Made by a program: the position numbers and the translations under genes
Part shown: positions 7,823-18,380 of the stretch, piece after piece
Layout of the letters: each line of letters starts with the position of its first letter
How positions within the stretch are numbered: position 1 is the first letter of the stretch
NCBI RefSeq assembly: GCF_000271845.1
Contig: NZ_JH719395.1
Coordinates: forward strand, 2,766,208-2,830,207
DNA length: 64,000 nucleotides
Source of the DNA: Rhizobium leguminosarum bv. trifolii WSM2297
Lineage (GTDB): Bacteria > Pseudomonadota > Alphaproteobacteria > Rhizobiales > Rhizobiaceae
Direction: 5' to 3'
Notes under the pieces: generated by a model
What the model was told of the DNA's origin: nothing
Databases searched by the model: none
What the model saw: the letters and a program-made list of their open reading frames with translations, nothing else

Positions 7823-10800
7823 ATGGCCAAGTTTTTCATCCGACGTCCGATTTTCGCCTGGGTCATTGCGATCACCATCATGCTCGCCGGCCTGCTGGCG
7901 ATCTTCACGCTGTCGATCTCACAATATCCCGACATCGCCCCGACGACGGTCCGCATCAATGCGACCTATCGCGGCGCCAGCGCCGAGACCGTCGAGAAAT
8001 CGGTGACGACGATCATCGAGGACGGCATGACCGGCCTCGACGACCTGACCTACATGACCTCGACCTCGTCGACCGGTTCGGCCAGCATCCAGCTCACCTT
8101 CGGAACGAGCGCCGACCCCGACATCGCGCAGGTGCAGGTGCAGAACAAGTTGCAGCTGGTTCAGTCGCAGCTCCCAGGCGACGTCATCGATGCCGGCATC
8201 AGCGTCACCCGCTCGACCTCAAGCATTCTTCTCGTCGGCTCGCTCGTGTCGACCGACGGTAAGCGCAACTCGGTCGACCTCGGCAACATCATGTCGACCT
8301 CGATCGAGGATCAGATCCAGCGCCTGGAAGGCGTCGGCAGCATCAACGTCTTCGGTTCGGGTTACGCCATGCGGGTCTGGCTCGATCCGTTCAAGCTGCT
8401 GAAATACCAGTTGACGCCGAGCGACGTCACCTCAGCCATCCAGGCGCAGAACACCCAGGTCTCCGTCGGTTCGCTCGGCGCCCAGCCGACGATCCCCGGC
8501 CAGCAGATCAACGTCACCATCACCGCCCAAAGCCAGCTAACTACCGTCGCCGACTTCGAGCATATCATCCTGAAGGTCGAAAAGGACGGCGCCACGGTGC
8601 GCTTGAGCGACGTTTCGCGTATCGAGATCGGTCAGGAAAGTTACGGCGGCAGTTCGCGGTATAATGGCCAGCCGTCGACCGGTTTTGCCGTCAACCTGGC
8701 GATCGGCGCCAACGCCATCGATACCGCCGCCCGTGTGCGCTCCGCCCTCGACGTCATCGGCCGCGGCCTGCCGGCCGGCGTCGAGATTACCTATCCCTAC
8801 GACACGACGCCCTTCGTGGAACTATCGATCGAGAAGGTCGTGCATACGCTGATCGAAGCGATCGTGCTCGTCTTTGTCGTGCTGCTCGTCTTCCTGCAGA
8901 ATCTGCGGGCAACGCTCATCCCGACCATTGCCGTTCCCGTGGTGCTGCTCGGCACCTTCGGGGTGCTGGCGGTCACCGGCTACTCGATCAATACGTTGAC
9001 GATGTTTGCCATGGTGCTGGCGATCGGCCTTCTCGTCGACGACGCCATTGTCGTCGTCGAAAACGTCGAACGCATCATGTCTGAGGAGAAGCTTTCGCCA
9101 CTTGAGGCGACGGAAAAATCGATGGGCGAGATCACCGGCGCCATTGTCGGCATCGCGCTCGTTCTCACCGCCGTCTTTATTCCGATGGCCTTCTTCGGCG
9201 GTTCGACCGGGATCATCTATCGCCAATTCTCGATCACCATCGTCTCGGCCATGCTGCTGTCGGCGCTCGTCGCCCTGGTGCTGACGCCCGCGCTTTGCGC
9301 CACGATGCTGAAGCCGGTCGGCGAACACAGGAAACACCGCGTCGGCGACTGGTTCAACCGCAATTTCACGCGTTCGACCAACGGTTATATCAGCGCCATC
9401 GGTTATCTCCTGAAGCGGCCGATCCGCGTCATGCTGGTCTTTCTGCTGGTCGGCGCTGGCTGCGCCTACCTTTTCACCCGCCTGCCGAGTTCCTTCCTGC
9501 CGCAGGAAGACCAAGGCGTGCTGCTAACCATCGTCACCACGCCGCCGGGTTCGACCACGCAGCAGACCCAGGCTGTCGTCGAGAAGGTCGAGAAATACTA
9601 TCGGGAAAACGAGAAGGATGCCGTCGAATCCGTCTTCGGCGCGCTCGGTTTCGGCTTCAGCGGCTCCGGCCAGAACAGCGCCATCGTCTTCACCAAGCTC
9701 AAGGATTTCTCGAAGCGCACCGATCCTAACCTCAGCGCCCAGTCGGTCGTCAATCGTGCGCTGCGCAGCTTCTTTGCGATGCGCGAGGCGCAGGTCTTCG
9801 CGCTTCTGCCGCCGGCGATCCAGGGACTCGGCGTATCGAGCGGCTTCTCGATGTATCTCGTCGATACCGGCGGCCACGGCAATGACGCGCTGACGGCCGC
9901 CTCCAAGCGGCTGATCCAGATGGGCAACACGTCGGGCAAGATCGTGGCGCTGCGCAGCAGCAACAAGGAAGTCGAGCCGCAGATGCGCATCGTGCTCGAT
10001 CAGGAAAAGATCGGCGCCATGGGCGTCGACATCGCCTCGGTAAATTCGATGCTGTCGATCATCTTTACCGGCCGCGACGTCAACGACTTCACCCTGAACG
10101 GCGAGATCAAACCGGTCTACGTCGAGGGCGATGCGCCGTTCCGCATGCAGCCTGATGATCTCGACCACTGGTACGCCCGCAACAATGACGGCGAAATGGT
10201 GCCCTTCTCCGCCTTTACCAAGACGGAATGGGTAAAGGGTGCGCCGTCGCTTGCCCGCTTCAACGCCGTCAGCGCCATTCCGCTCGACGGAGCGTCCGCC
10301 CCCGGGGTTTCCTCCGGCGACGCGATGAACGAAATGGAAGCGCTGACCGAACAGCTCGGCGGCGGTTATACGGTCGCCTGGCAGGGCATCTCCTATCAGG
10401 AGCGCCTTTCCGGTTCGCAGGCGCCGATGCTCTATGCGATCTCCGTTCTCGTCGTCTTCCTCTGCCTGGCGGCACTTTACGAAAGCTGGTCGATCCCTTT
10501 CTCGGTGATCATGGCGGTGCCTGTTGGCATTCTCGGAGCGCTGACGGCCGCCACTCTCTTCGGCCAGGCGAACGACGTCTATTTCAAGGTCGGCTTGCTC
10601 ACCACCATCGGGTTGGCGGCGAAGAACGCGATCCTGATCGTCGAATTCGCCAAGGATCGTATGGAAAGCGGCATGGGCCTCTACGAAGCCACACTGGAAG
10701 CCGCGAGGTTGCGGCTGCGGCCGATCATCATGACCTCGCTTGCCTTCATTCTCGGCGTCGTGCCGCTGGCGATCGCCACAGGCGCGGGCTCGGCGGCGCA

Positions 10801-10933
10801 GAACGCCATCGGCATCGGCGTTCTCGGCGGCATGCTGGCGGCGACAATGCTCGGAATCTTCTTCGTTCCGTCGTTCTTCGTCGTCATTCGACGCATCTTT
10901 GCCACACGCGGCAAAAATGCGGCAGGACTGTGA
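7823..10933 (+). CDS. RND multidrug efflux pump, AcrB/MexB type (HAE1)
   Basis: This is a full-length 1036-residue inner-membrane proton/drug antiporter. Its N-terminus MAKFFIRRPIFAWVIAI is characteristic of the HAE1 family. The proton-relay Asp-Asp pair is visible in GLLVDDAIVVVENVERI at about residues 406-407, and the relay Lys in LAAKNAILIVEFAKD at about residue 934. Two large periplasmic loops lie between TM1-2 and TM7-8. It is encoded between its adaptor and its outer-membrane channel, so the tripartite pump is complete. Likely substrates are amphiphilic toxins, for instance plant flavonoids or phytoalexins, which is an inference from rhizobial pumps in general. Confidence 0.95.
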   Translation: MAKFFIRRPIFAWVIAITIMLAGLLAIFTLSISQYPDIAPTTVRINATYRGASAETVEKSVTTIIEDGMTGLDDLTYMTSTSSTGSASIQLTFGTSADPDIAQVQVQNKLQLVQSQLPGDVIDAGISVTRSTSSILLVGSLVSTDGKRNSVDLGNIMSTSIEDQIQRLEGVGSINVFGSGYAMRVWLDPFKLLKYQLTPSDVTSAIQAQNTQVSVGSLGAQPTIPGQQINVTITAQSQLTTVADFEHIILKVEKDGATVRLSDVSRIEIGQESYGGSSRYNGQPSTGFAVNLAIGANAIDTAARVRSALDVIGRGLPAGVEITYPYDTTPFVELSIEKVVHTLIEAIVLVFVVLLVFLQNLRATLIPTIAVPVVLLGTFGVLAVTGYSINTLTMFAMVLAIGLLVDDAIVVVENVERIMSEEKLSPLEATEKSMGEITGAIVGIALVLTAVFIPMAFFGGSTGIIYRQFSITIVSAMLLSALVALVLTPALCATMLKPVGEHRKHRVGDWFNRNFTRSTNGYISAIGYLLKRPIRVMLVFLLVGAGCAYLFTRLPSSFLPQEDQGVLLTIVTTPPGSTTQQTQAVVEKVEKYYRENEKDAVESVFGALGFGFSGSGQNSAIVFTKLKDFSKRTDPNLSAQSVVNRALRSFFAMREAQVFALLPPAIQGLGVSSGFSMYLVDTGGHGNDALTAASKRLIQMGNTSGKIVALRSSNKEVEPQMRIVLDQEKIGAMGVDIASVNSMLSIIFTGRDVNDFTLNGEIKPVYVEGDAPFRMQPDDLDHWYARNNDGEMVPFSAFTKTEWVKGAPSLARFNAVSAIPLDGASAPGVSSGDAMNEMEALTEQLGGGYTVAWQGISYQERLSGSQAPMLYAISVLVVFLCLAALYESWSIPFSVIMAVPVGILGALTAATLFGQANDVYFKVGLLTTIGLAAKNAILIVEFAKDRMESGMGLYEATLEAARLRLRPIIMTSLAFILGVVPLAIATGAGSAAQNAIGIGVLGGMLAATMLGIFFVPSFFVVIRRIFATRGKNAAGL

Positions 10934-11083
10934 TAAAAATGCACTGTGATAATGCTGTTCTCGTTGCTACATTGCGCCCGACTGCTTCGGTGTGTGTGTT
11001 TTTGGTAGAACGAGGCGCGGCCGCGTTAGTGAAGCATGAAGCTTCGGACAAGAATTGACTTGCTCGAGTACAGGATGAAATGA

Positions 11084-12526
11084 ATGGTATCTCTTCGTTT
11101 TGCCACCCCGGCATTATTGTTATTGTTGTCGGGCTGCGTTGTTGGCCCGGATCATGTTCCTCCTGAAATGCCGCTGCCCGCCAAATTCGGAGAGGGTGGG
11201 ACGAAAAGCGATGGTGACGTTGCGACCGCAGCCTGGTGGACATCCTTCAACGATTCCAGACTGAACGGCTACGTCAATGCGGGCCTTGAGCAGAACCTGA
11301 CAGTCCAGCAGGCGATCGAACGCATCAATGCGGCCTCCGCCGCCGTCACCACCGCCGGTGCCGGCGCCCTGCCGAACCTGACCGTCGGCGGCTCGCACAC
11401 GGTTAGCGGCCAGAGAGGTGAGCTGCGCACGCAGTTCGACACGCGCAATACCAGCGCCGGCGACGTCCAGTTGAGCTGGCTGCTCGATCTCTTCGGCCTC
11501 TACAAGCGCAGCACCGAAAGCGCTCTCGCTTCGCTCGATTCCGCTTACTCATCGGCCGATGTTGCCAGGCTGACGCTGGTACAGGACCTCGTCTCGAGCT
11601 ATATCGACGTTCGCTACTACCAGCAGCGCCTGGCGCTTTCGAAGGCCAACCTGAAGTCCCGCCAGGAAACCTACGAACTGACCAAGTTCCAGCTCGAAGC
11701 TGGTGCCGCCTCGCGTCTCGACGTTGTTCAGGCCGAAGGCCTGGTGCAGTCGACGCTTGCCGAAATTCCCGGCCTCGAAACCAACATCCGCATATCAGCC
11801 CATCACATCGCGACGCTGCTAGGCCTGCCGGCCTCGGCCCTCGTCGACGAACTGCTGAAGGGCTACGGTCAGCCGGTATTCCGCGGCGGCATCAACTCCG
11901 GCATCCCGGCGGACCTGATTCGCAACCGTCCCGACATTCGTGTGGCGGAACGTGATCTCGCTGCCGCGACCGCCAATATCGGTGTCGCCCAGGCGCAGCT
12001 CTATCCGAGCATCTCGCTCAGCGGCTCGATCTCACCGACCTACATCAACCAGCGTGGTATCCATGGCGGCCTGACGCCTTGGTCCTTCGGCCCGACCCTC
12101 AACCTGCCGATCTTCGACGGCGGCCGACTGCGCGCCAACGTCAAGTCGGCGCAGTCCGATGCCGCCACGGCCTACCTCAACTGGAAGTCGACGGTACTGA
12201 CCGCGGTCGAACAGGTCGAAAACGCGCTCGCTGCTGTCCGGCGCGACGCCCGCACGGTCGCCGCACTTCAGGCCCAGGTAAAGACCACCCAGGAAACGCT
12301 CGAACTTTCCACAGCATCCTACAAGGACGGCGCCTCTTCGCTGCTCGACGTTCTCGACGCGCAGCGCCAGGTTTCGCTCGCCCAGGCAAGCCTTGCCCAG
12401 TCCGTCCAGCAGATGGCCAAGGACTACGTGTCGCTGAATATCGCAGTCGGCGGCGGCTATGCACCCGGCGGCAAGACCACCGCATCGGTGAAGCCGGTAC
12501 CGACGGCGAAGCCGGCCAAGAGCTGA
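11084..12526 (+). CDS. outer-membrane efflux channel, NodT/OprM family lipoprotein
   Basis: The protein has 480 residues. The signal peptide ends in the lipobox LLSGC (Cys about residue 18), followed by VVGPDHVPPEMPLP, the usual start of the NodT/OprM family. Two internally repeated OEP domains (about 50-250 and 265-460) build the TolC-like barrel and tunnel. A gap of 150 bases separates it from the pump gene. A strong terminator at 12552-12582 closes the operon. Confidence 0.92.
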   Translation: MVSLRFATPALLLLLSGCVVGPDHVPPEMPLPAKFGEGGTKSDGDVATAAWWTSFNDSRLNGYVNAGLEQNLTVQQAIERINAASAAVTTAGAGALPNLTVGGSHTVSGQRGELRTQFDTRNTSAGDVQLSWLLDLFGLYKRSTESALASLDSAYSSADVARLTLVQDLVSSYIDVRYYQQRLALSKANLKSRQETYELTKFQLEAGAASRLDVVQAEGLVQSTLAEIPGLETNIRISAHHIATLLGLPASALVDELLKGYGQPVFRGGINSGIPADLIRNRPDIRVAERDLAAATANIGVAQAQLYPSISLSGSISPTYINQRGIHGGLTPWSFGPTLNLPIFDGGRLRANVKSAQSDAATAYLNWKSTVLTAVEQVENALAAVRRDARTVAALQAQVKTTQETLELSTASYKDGASSLLDVLDAQRQVSLAQASLAQSVQQMAKDYVSLNIAVGGGYAPGGKTTASVKPVPTAKPAKS

Positions 12527-12551
12527 TTGGCGGTCTGCCTGTTGGAAAATC

Positions 12552-12582
12552 AAAACCCCGCGATCGCCTCGCGGGGTTTTTT
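12552..12582 (+). terminator. rho-independent terminator of the efflux operon
   Basis: AAAACCCCGCGA (12552-12563) pairs perfectly with TCGCGGGGTTTT (12569-12580) around a five-base loop, and the T run continues to 12582. It lies 25 bases after the stop of the channel gene. Confidence 0.92.
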
Positions 12583-12657
12583 CATGCCTGACGAATTCGC
12601 TTCGCGGATAATTGCACATAAGATGAGTTTGGATTCGACAAGCAAAAAAAGCTGAGG

Positions 12658-12693
12658 TAAAGCTCTGATTAAACGATTAACCAGAACGCTTTA
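12658..12693. promoter_or_regulatory. CG-centred palindrome, candidate LacI-family operator
   Basis: The core CTGATTAAACGATTAACCAG (12665-12684) is nearly symmetric about the central CG at 12674-12675: CTG/CAG and TTAA/TTAA match. Outside it, TAAAGC (12658-12663) and GCTTTA (12688-12693) are also complementary. CG-centred palindromes of about 20 bases are the standard LacI-family operator form. It sits 4 bases upstream of the LacI-type gene, which implies autoregulation and control of the whole operon. Confidence 0.6.
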
Positions 12694-12697
12694 GATC

Positions 12698-13747
12698 ATG
12701 GCTCAATCGCGCCCGGGACCAAACCTCAGCAGGATCGCGACGTCGCTCGGCGTCTCTGTCGCCACCGTCTCCAATGCGCTGTCCGGCAAGGGCCGGGTCT
12801 CCGGCCAGTTGATCGAAAGAATCCGCGAGCATGCAGCCGAACTCGGTTATATCCCGAGCCAGGCCGGCCGGGCGCTGCGCACCGGACGCAGCGGCGTTCT
12901 CGGCCTGGTACTGCCCGATATCGCCAATCCGCTGTTCCCGAAGATCGCCCAGGCGATCGAATTCGCTGCCTCCGCCGCCGGTTACGGCGTGCTGATTGCC
13001 GATTCCCGCGGTGATGCCGCCGCCCAGACCGAGGCGATCAACCGGCTCGCCGAGCGCAGCGTCGACGGCATGATCATCATTCCCCGACGCGCCACCCGTA
13101 TTTCTGCCGCCGCCTGTCCGGTCGCCGTCATCGACACCGCCTCGACGCCAGGCAACACGGTCGCCGCCGACCATAGGCAAGGCGGCCGCGAAATCGGCGA
13201 CCATCTCGCCGGCCTTGGCCATCGCCGCATCCTCATCATCGGCAACAATCAGGAATCCAACGTCCAGAACGATCGTGCCGGCGGTATCCGCTCCGGCATG
13301 CGCCCGGGCATGCAGGCGGAAACGCTGTGGATCGACAGGCTGGAGCAGGATGGCGGCATCGGCTGCCCGCTCGGTCTCGCCGAAAAGGTCGGACAAGGTT
13401 TCACCGCCTTCGCGGCGCTCTCCGACCTCCAGGCCCTGCGGGCGCTGACGGAATTGCAGCAGGCTGGCATCAACATTCCCGCCGATGTCAGCGTCACCGG
13501 CTTCGACGACCTCATCTGGTCGCCCGTCGTGACGCCGTCGCTGACGACGGTCCGGATGGACATGGACAGGATTGCCGAGATTGCCGTGTCGGCGCTGGCG
13601 GATGCGATAAAAACAAGCGGCACCCGGGGTGGCATGCTCGTCACCGCGGAGATCGACCGCGTCGCCATGCAATTGATCGTCCGCCAATCATCCGGGCCTT
13701 GCGGACCCGGCACCAAAAACCTCAGAGATGGAGAACAGGTAAGATGA
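12698..13747 (+). CDS. LacI-family transcriptional regulator of the nucleoside/adenine operon
   Basis: The protein has 349 residues. The N-terminal LacI helix-turn-helix (IATSLGVSVATVSNALSG, about residues 11-28) and hinge are followed by a periplasmic-binding-protein-like effector domain. Its stop overlaps the start of the substrate-binding protein gene in the tetranucleotide ATGA, so it is the first gene of the operon it probably controls. The effector is likely a purine, nucleoside or ribose derivative, inferred from the downstream enzymes. A palindromic operator candidate lies just before it. Confidence 0.9.
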   Translation: MAQSRPGPNLSRIATSLGVSVATVSNALSGKGRVSGQLIERIREHAAELGYIPSQAGRALRTGRSGVLGLVLPDIANPLFPKIAQAIEFAASAAGYGVLIADSRGDAAAQTEAINRLAERSVDGMIIIPRRATRISAAACPVAVIDTASTPGNTVAADHRQGGREIGDHLAGLGHRRILIIGNNQESNVQNDRAGGIRSGMRPGMQAETLWIDRLEQDGGIGCPLGLAEKVGQGFTAFAALSDLQALRALTELQQAGINIPADVSVTGFDDLIWSPVVTPSLTTVRMDMDRIAEIAVSALADAIKTSGTRGGMLVTAEIDRVAMQLIVRQSSGPCGPGTKNLRDGEQVR

Positions 13748-14766
13748 AAAAAGCTCTCATTGCGTCGGTGGCGCTCTCCGCGCTGACACCGCTTGCCGCA
13801 GCAGCGGCCGAACGGACGCTGACCATTTCCGTCTATGCCTTTGCCCAGGACGATTTCAAGACGCTGGTTTACGATCCGTTCGAAGCCAAATGCGGCTGCA
13901 AGCTCGTCGTCGAAACCGGCAACAGTGTCGAACGCCTGGCCAAGATGGAGGCCAACAAGGCCAATCCCGTCGTCGATCTCGCCGCCGTTTCGATGGCCGA
14001 TGCGCTGGCAGCCTCCCGCGCCGGGCTGATCGACAACCTCGATACTACGAAACTCGAGAACTTCGCCAAACTCTACGACGTCGCCAAGGATCCGAACGGC
14101 GACGGCATGAGCGTTGGTTATACCTTCTATGCCACCTCCATCGCCTATCGCTCCGACAAGATGAAGATCGACTCCTGGGCCGATCTCCTGAAGCCGGAAT
14201 ATGTCGGCCACGTCGCCTTTCCGAACGTGACCACCAATCAGGGGCCGCCGGCGCTCTTTATGCTGGGCCAGGCGCTCGGCAAGGATACGCCCGATCTGAA
14301 GGGACCGATCGAGGCGCTGGGCGAAAAGAAGGACGAGATCGTCACCTTCTACGAAAAATCCTCGCAGCTCGTGCAGCTGATGCAGCAGGAAGAGATCTGG
14401 GCAGCGCCGATCGGCCGTTTCTCCTGGGCAGGCTTCACCAAACTCGACGTCCCCGTCGCCTGGGCGACGCCAAAGGAGGGCCAGACCGGCGGCATGAATG
14501 TACTGGTGCTGACCAAGGGTTCAAAGAACCAGGATCTCGCCTTGCAGTTCATGGATTTCTGGCTCTCGACCGATATTCAGACCAAGCTTGCCGAGAAGCT
14601 CGTCGACAGCCCCGCAAACAGCGAGGTCAAGCTTTCCGAGGCTGCGGCCAACAACCTCACCTATGGCGAGGCGACGGCCAAGAGCCTCAAGCTGATCCCA
14701 TCAGCCGTCGCCCTCGACAATCGCGCCGGCTGGCTGAAGACATGGAACGAAAAAGTCGGCCAGTAG
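13744..14766 (+). CDS. ABC transporter substrate-binding protein, PotD/spermidine-type family
   Basis: The protein has 340 residues. It has a cleavable signal peptide (MKKALIASVALSALTPLAAAAAE) and an extracellular solute-binding fold of the PotD/FbpA-like cluster (ISVYAFAQDDFKTLVYDPFE near the mature N-terminus). It lies first in a binding protein, permease, permease, ATPase set. Family membership alone suggests polyamine, iron or phosphonate-like substrates. The operon partners point instead to a purine nucleoside or nucleobase, which would be an unusual ligand for this cluster. Confidence 0.85.
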   Translation: MKKALIASVALSALTPLAAAAAERTLTISVYAFAQDDFKTLVYDPFEAKCGCKLVVETGNSVERLAKMEANKANPVVDLAAVSMADALAASRAGLIDNLDTTKLENFAKLYDVAKDPNGDGMSVGYTFYATSIAYRSDKMKIDSWADLLKPEYVGHVAFPNVTTNQGPPALFMLGQALGKDTPDLKGPIEALGEKKDEIVTFYEKSSQLVQLMQQEEIWAAPIGRFSWAGFTKLDVPVAWATPKEGQTGGMNVLVLTKGSKNQDLALQFMDFWLSTDIQTKLAEKLVDSPANSEVKLSEAAANNLTYGEATAKSLKLIPSAVALDNRAGWLKTWNEKVGQ

Positions 14767-14833
14767 CGCATCTGTGAGAACCGGTTCCGGCGCCTCTGCC
14801 GGGACTATCCTCTGTCAGCTCGAAAGGCGCCTC

Positions 14834-15661
14834 ATGTTCCAGAACCGCGCAGAAGCACTGGCGCTTGCCCTGCCGGCAGCCATCTTTGCGACCGTCGTCT
14901 TTCTGCTGCCCGTCGCGATCCTGCTGTCGGAAGGCTTCCACGCCGGCGGCGGCTGGACGCTATCGGCCTATGCCGATTTCTTCTCCGAAACGCTGAACCG
15001 CACAGTTTTTCTGCGAACCTTCCGGCTCGGCATCGAAGTCACCGCCGTCTCGGCAGTCATCGGTTACGCCGCAGCCTTTGCCATCGTCAACCTGCCGCCG
15101 AAGGGCAAGGGCCGCATGATCGGCCTCGTCACCCTGCCACTGATGATCTCGCCGGTGGCGCGCACTTATGCCTGGATCGTCATCCTCGGCCGCACCGGCA
15201 TCGTCAACCAGGCGATAACGGGCCTCGGCCTCAGCGCCGAGCCGCTGCGGATGCTGTTCACCGAGACCGCGGTCTTCATCGGCCTGCTGCAGCTTTTTCT
15301 GCCGCTGATGATCCTGTCGCTGATCAGTGCGCTCGAAAACATGCCTAGGGATGCGATTCCGGCTGCCCGCGTTCTTGGCGCCAACTGGTTCCAGGTCTTC
15401 TGGAAGGTCATCCTGCCGCTGACCAGGGAAGGCCTCGTCGTCGGCGGCACGCTTGTCTTCACCGGTTCGCTGACCGCCTATATCACCCCTGCCGTGCTTG
15501 GCGGTTCCAAGGTGCTGATGCTCGAAACGCTGCTGTATCAGCAGGTTTCCGTCGCCAATAATTTTGTCTCGGCCAGCGTCATCGCCTTCATCCTGATCAT
15601 CATGAGCTTTGCCGCCAACATCCTGCTGAAACGCCTTGCGACGGCGAGGAATCGCCGATGA
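14834..15661 (+). CDS. ABC transporter permease (PotB/CysT-like)
   Basis: The protein has 275 residues and about six membrane helices. The binding-protein-dependent transport motif, with the EAA-like loop NMPRDAIPAARVLGANWFQVF, lies near residues 175-195. The start at 14834 is chosen because MFQNRAEALALALP begins the first helix and GAAAGGCGCC precedes it. An earlier in-frame ATG at 14774 would add 20 non-hydrophobic residues. It overlaps the second permease in ATGA. Confidence 0.87.
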   Translation: MFQNRAEALALALPAAIFATVVFLLPVAILLSEGFHAGGGWTLSAYADFFSETLNRTVFLRTFRLGIEVTAVSAVIGYAAAFAIVNLPPKGKGRMIGLVTLPLMISPVARTYAWIVILGRTGIVNQAITGLGLSAEPLRMLFTETAVFIGLLQLFLPLMILSLISALENMPRDAIPAARVLGANWFQVFWKVILPLTREGLVVGGTLVFTGSLTAYITPAVLGGSKVLMLETLLYQQVSVANNFVSASVIAFILIIMSFAANILLKRLATARNRR

Positions 15662-16429
15662 CCCTGCGGCTGTTTTCACCCATTGTGCTCTTGCTGCTTC
15701 TGGTCTTCCTGATCGGCCCGTTCCTGATCATCATCGCCGCTTCGTTATCATCGGGCGATACGCTGGCCTTCCCGCCGCAGGGACTGTCGCTGCGCTGGGT
15801 CGTGAAGGTCTTCACCATCGAAAGCTTCCGCGACAGCTTCGCCATGTCGATGTTCCTCGCCGTCTTCGGAACATTCGCAGCCCTCGTTCTCGGCATCCCG
15901 GCCGCCTATGCCTTGTCGCGCTACCGGCTGCCCGCGGCCGAAACCGTCCGCACCATCGTCTCGCTGCCAATCATCGTTCCCGGCATCATCGTCGGCCTGG
16001 CGCTGCTGCGGTATCTCGTCGTGCCCTTCGGCTTCAACATCACCCTGGCGCTCTTCTTTGCCCATACCGCCCTGGTGCTGCCCTATGCGGTGCGCGTCGT
16101 TTCGGCGAGCCTCGACAATTTGCGCTCGGATATCGAGGAGGCGGCCGTCCTCCTCGGCTCCTCCAGGCTCGGCGCATTTTTCCGCGTGGTGATGCCGAAT
16201 ATCCGCGGCGGCATTTTGGCCGCCTTCATCCTCGGCTTCGTCACCAGCTTCAATCAGGTGCCGGTCTCGCTTTTCCTCTCCGGTCCTGGCGTCCGGACGC
16301 TGCCGATCGACATGCTGGGCTACATGGAAACCACTTACGACCCTTCCATCGCAGCGCTATCCGCTCTTCTCGCCTTCCTGTCGATCGGCATCGTCTTCCT
16401 CGCCGAACGCTTCCTGGGATTCTCGCGTT

Positions 16430-16437
<8 letters not shown>
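15658..16437 (+). CDS. ABC transporter permease (PotC-like)
   Basis: This is the second inner-membrane subunit, 259 residues with six helices. The EAA-type loop is visible in IEEAAVLLGSSRLGAFFRV near residues 158-176. Its start overlaps the previous stop by four bases, and its end overlaps the ATPase gene start by eight, so the transporter genes are translationally coupled. Confidence 0.87.
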
Positions 16438-17455
<1,018 letters not shown>

Positions 17456-17459
17456 AATC

Positions 17460-18380
17460 ATGGGCGTCTGGATCGATACGGACATGGGCTTCGACGACAT
17501 CGCCGCCATTCTGGTGGTGGCACAGTCGGAATTCGAAATCGACGGCGTGTCGCTGGTCTTCGGCAATGCACCGCTGCCGCAGGTGAGAAGGAATGCCGCT
17601 GGCGCCGCTAGCGCCTTCGGCTGGAACTTCCCCATCCACACCGGCCGCGCCACGCCGGTTCTCGGCAAGCTCGAAACCGCTGAGGCGATCCTCGGCACAA
17701 CCGGCATCCCGACATCCGGCAAGAGCCTGCCGGAGGCAGCCGCCCTTGCCGAAAGCGACGCCTTCACAGCACTTTGCAGCTGGCTGGAAGGCCAGGGCGA
17801 GCACCGCATCCTGGCGCTCGGCCCCCTCACCAATATCGCCGCCGTGGCGCTCGCCCGCCCCGATCTTGCCGCCCGCATCACCGACCTCGTCTGGATGGGC
17901 GGCGCCGTGACGTCGGGCAACCACACGGCGTCTGCCGAATTCAATGCGCTCGCCGATCCCGAGGCTCTGTCGATCGTCATCGCCCATGGTCTGCCGCTGC
18001 GCATGGTCGATCTCGACCTCTGCCGCAAGGTGCTGGCAAGGCCGGAGGATGCCGAGCCTGTGCGTCATGCCGGCGGCGCCAATGCCGAGCTGATTGCCGA
18101 TATGTTTTCCGGTTATATAAGCATCGCCACCAGCCGCGGCCGCCCTGGCATGGCGATCTACGACCCCTGCGCTGCCGTCGCTTTCATCGCTCCCGATATC
18201 GTCAGCTTCCGCCCGGCGCGCATCGATGTCGAGCTGCAGGGCAGCTTGACCCGCGGCCGCACCGTCGTCGAGACCCGCGCCACGCATGCGACCTTCAATG
18301 CGCAATTCGCCACCGATATCGATGCCGAGAGGGCGCGCGTGATCATTCTCGCCGCCCTGGTCAACGAGGCCCGCAAATGA
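17460..18380 (+). CDS. nucleoside hydrolase (IunH/RihA-type)
   Basis: This 306-residue enzyme cleaves the N-glycosidic bond of a ribonucleoside to base and ribose. The calcium-binding N-terminal motif DTDMGFDDIAAI (residues 6-17) corresponds to the family DxDxxxDD signature. GPLTNIAAVALARP and the WMGGAV stretch are also typical. It lies between the importer ATPase and adenine deaminase, so the likely substrate is adenosine or another purine nucleoside brought in by the transporter. The ATG at 17460 starts directly at the catalytic motif. Confidence 0.9.
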   Translation: MGVWIDTDMGFDDIAAILVVAQSEFEIDGVSLVFGNAPLPQVRRNAAGAASAFGWNFPIHTGRATPVLGKLETAEAILGTTGIPTSGKSLPEAAALAESDAFTALCSWLEGQGEHRILALGPLTNIAAVALARPDLAARITDLVWMGGAVTSGNHTASAEFNALADPEALSIVIAHGLPLRMVDLDLCRKVLARPEDAEPVRHAGGANAELIADMFSGYISIATSRGRPGMAIYDPCAAVAFIAPDIVSFRPARIDVELQGSLTRGRTVVETRATHATFNAQFATDIDAERARVIILAALVNEARK

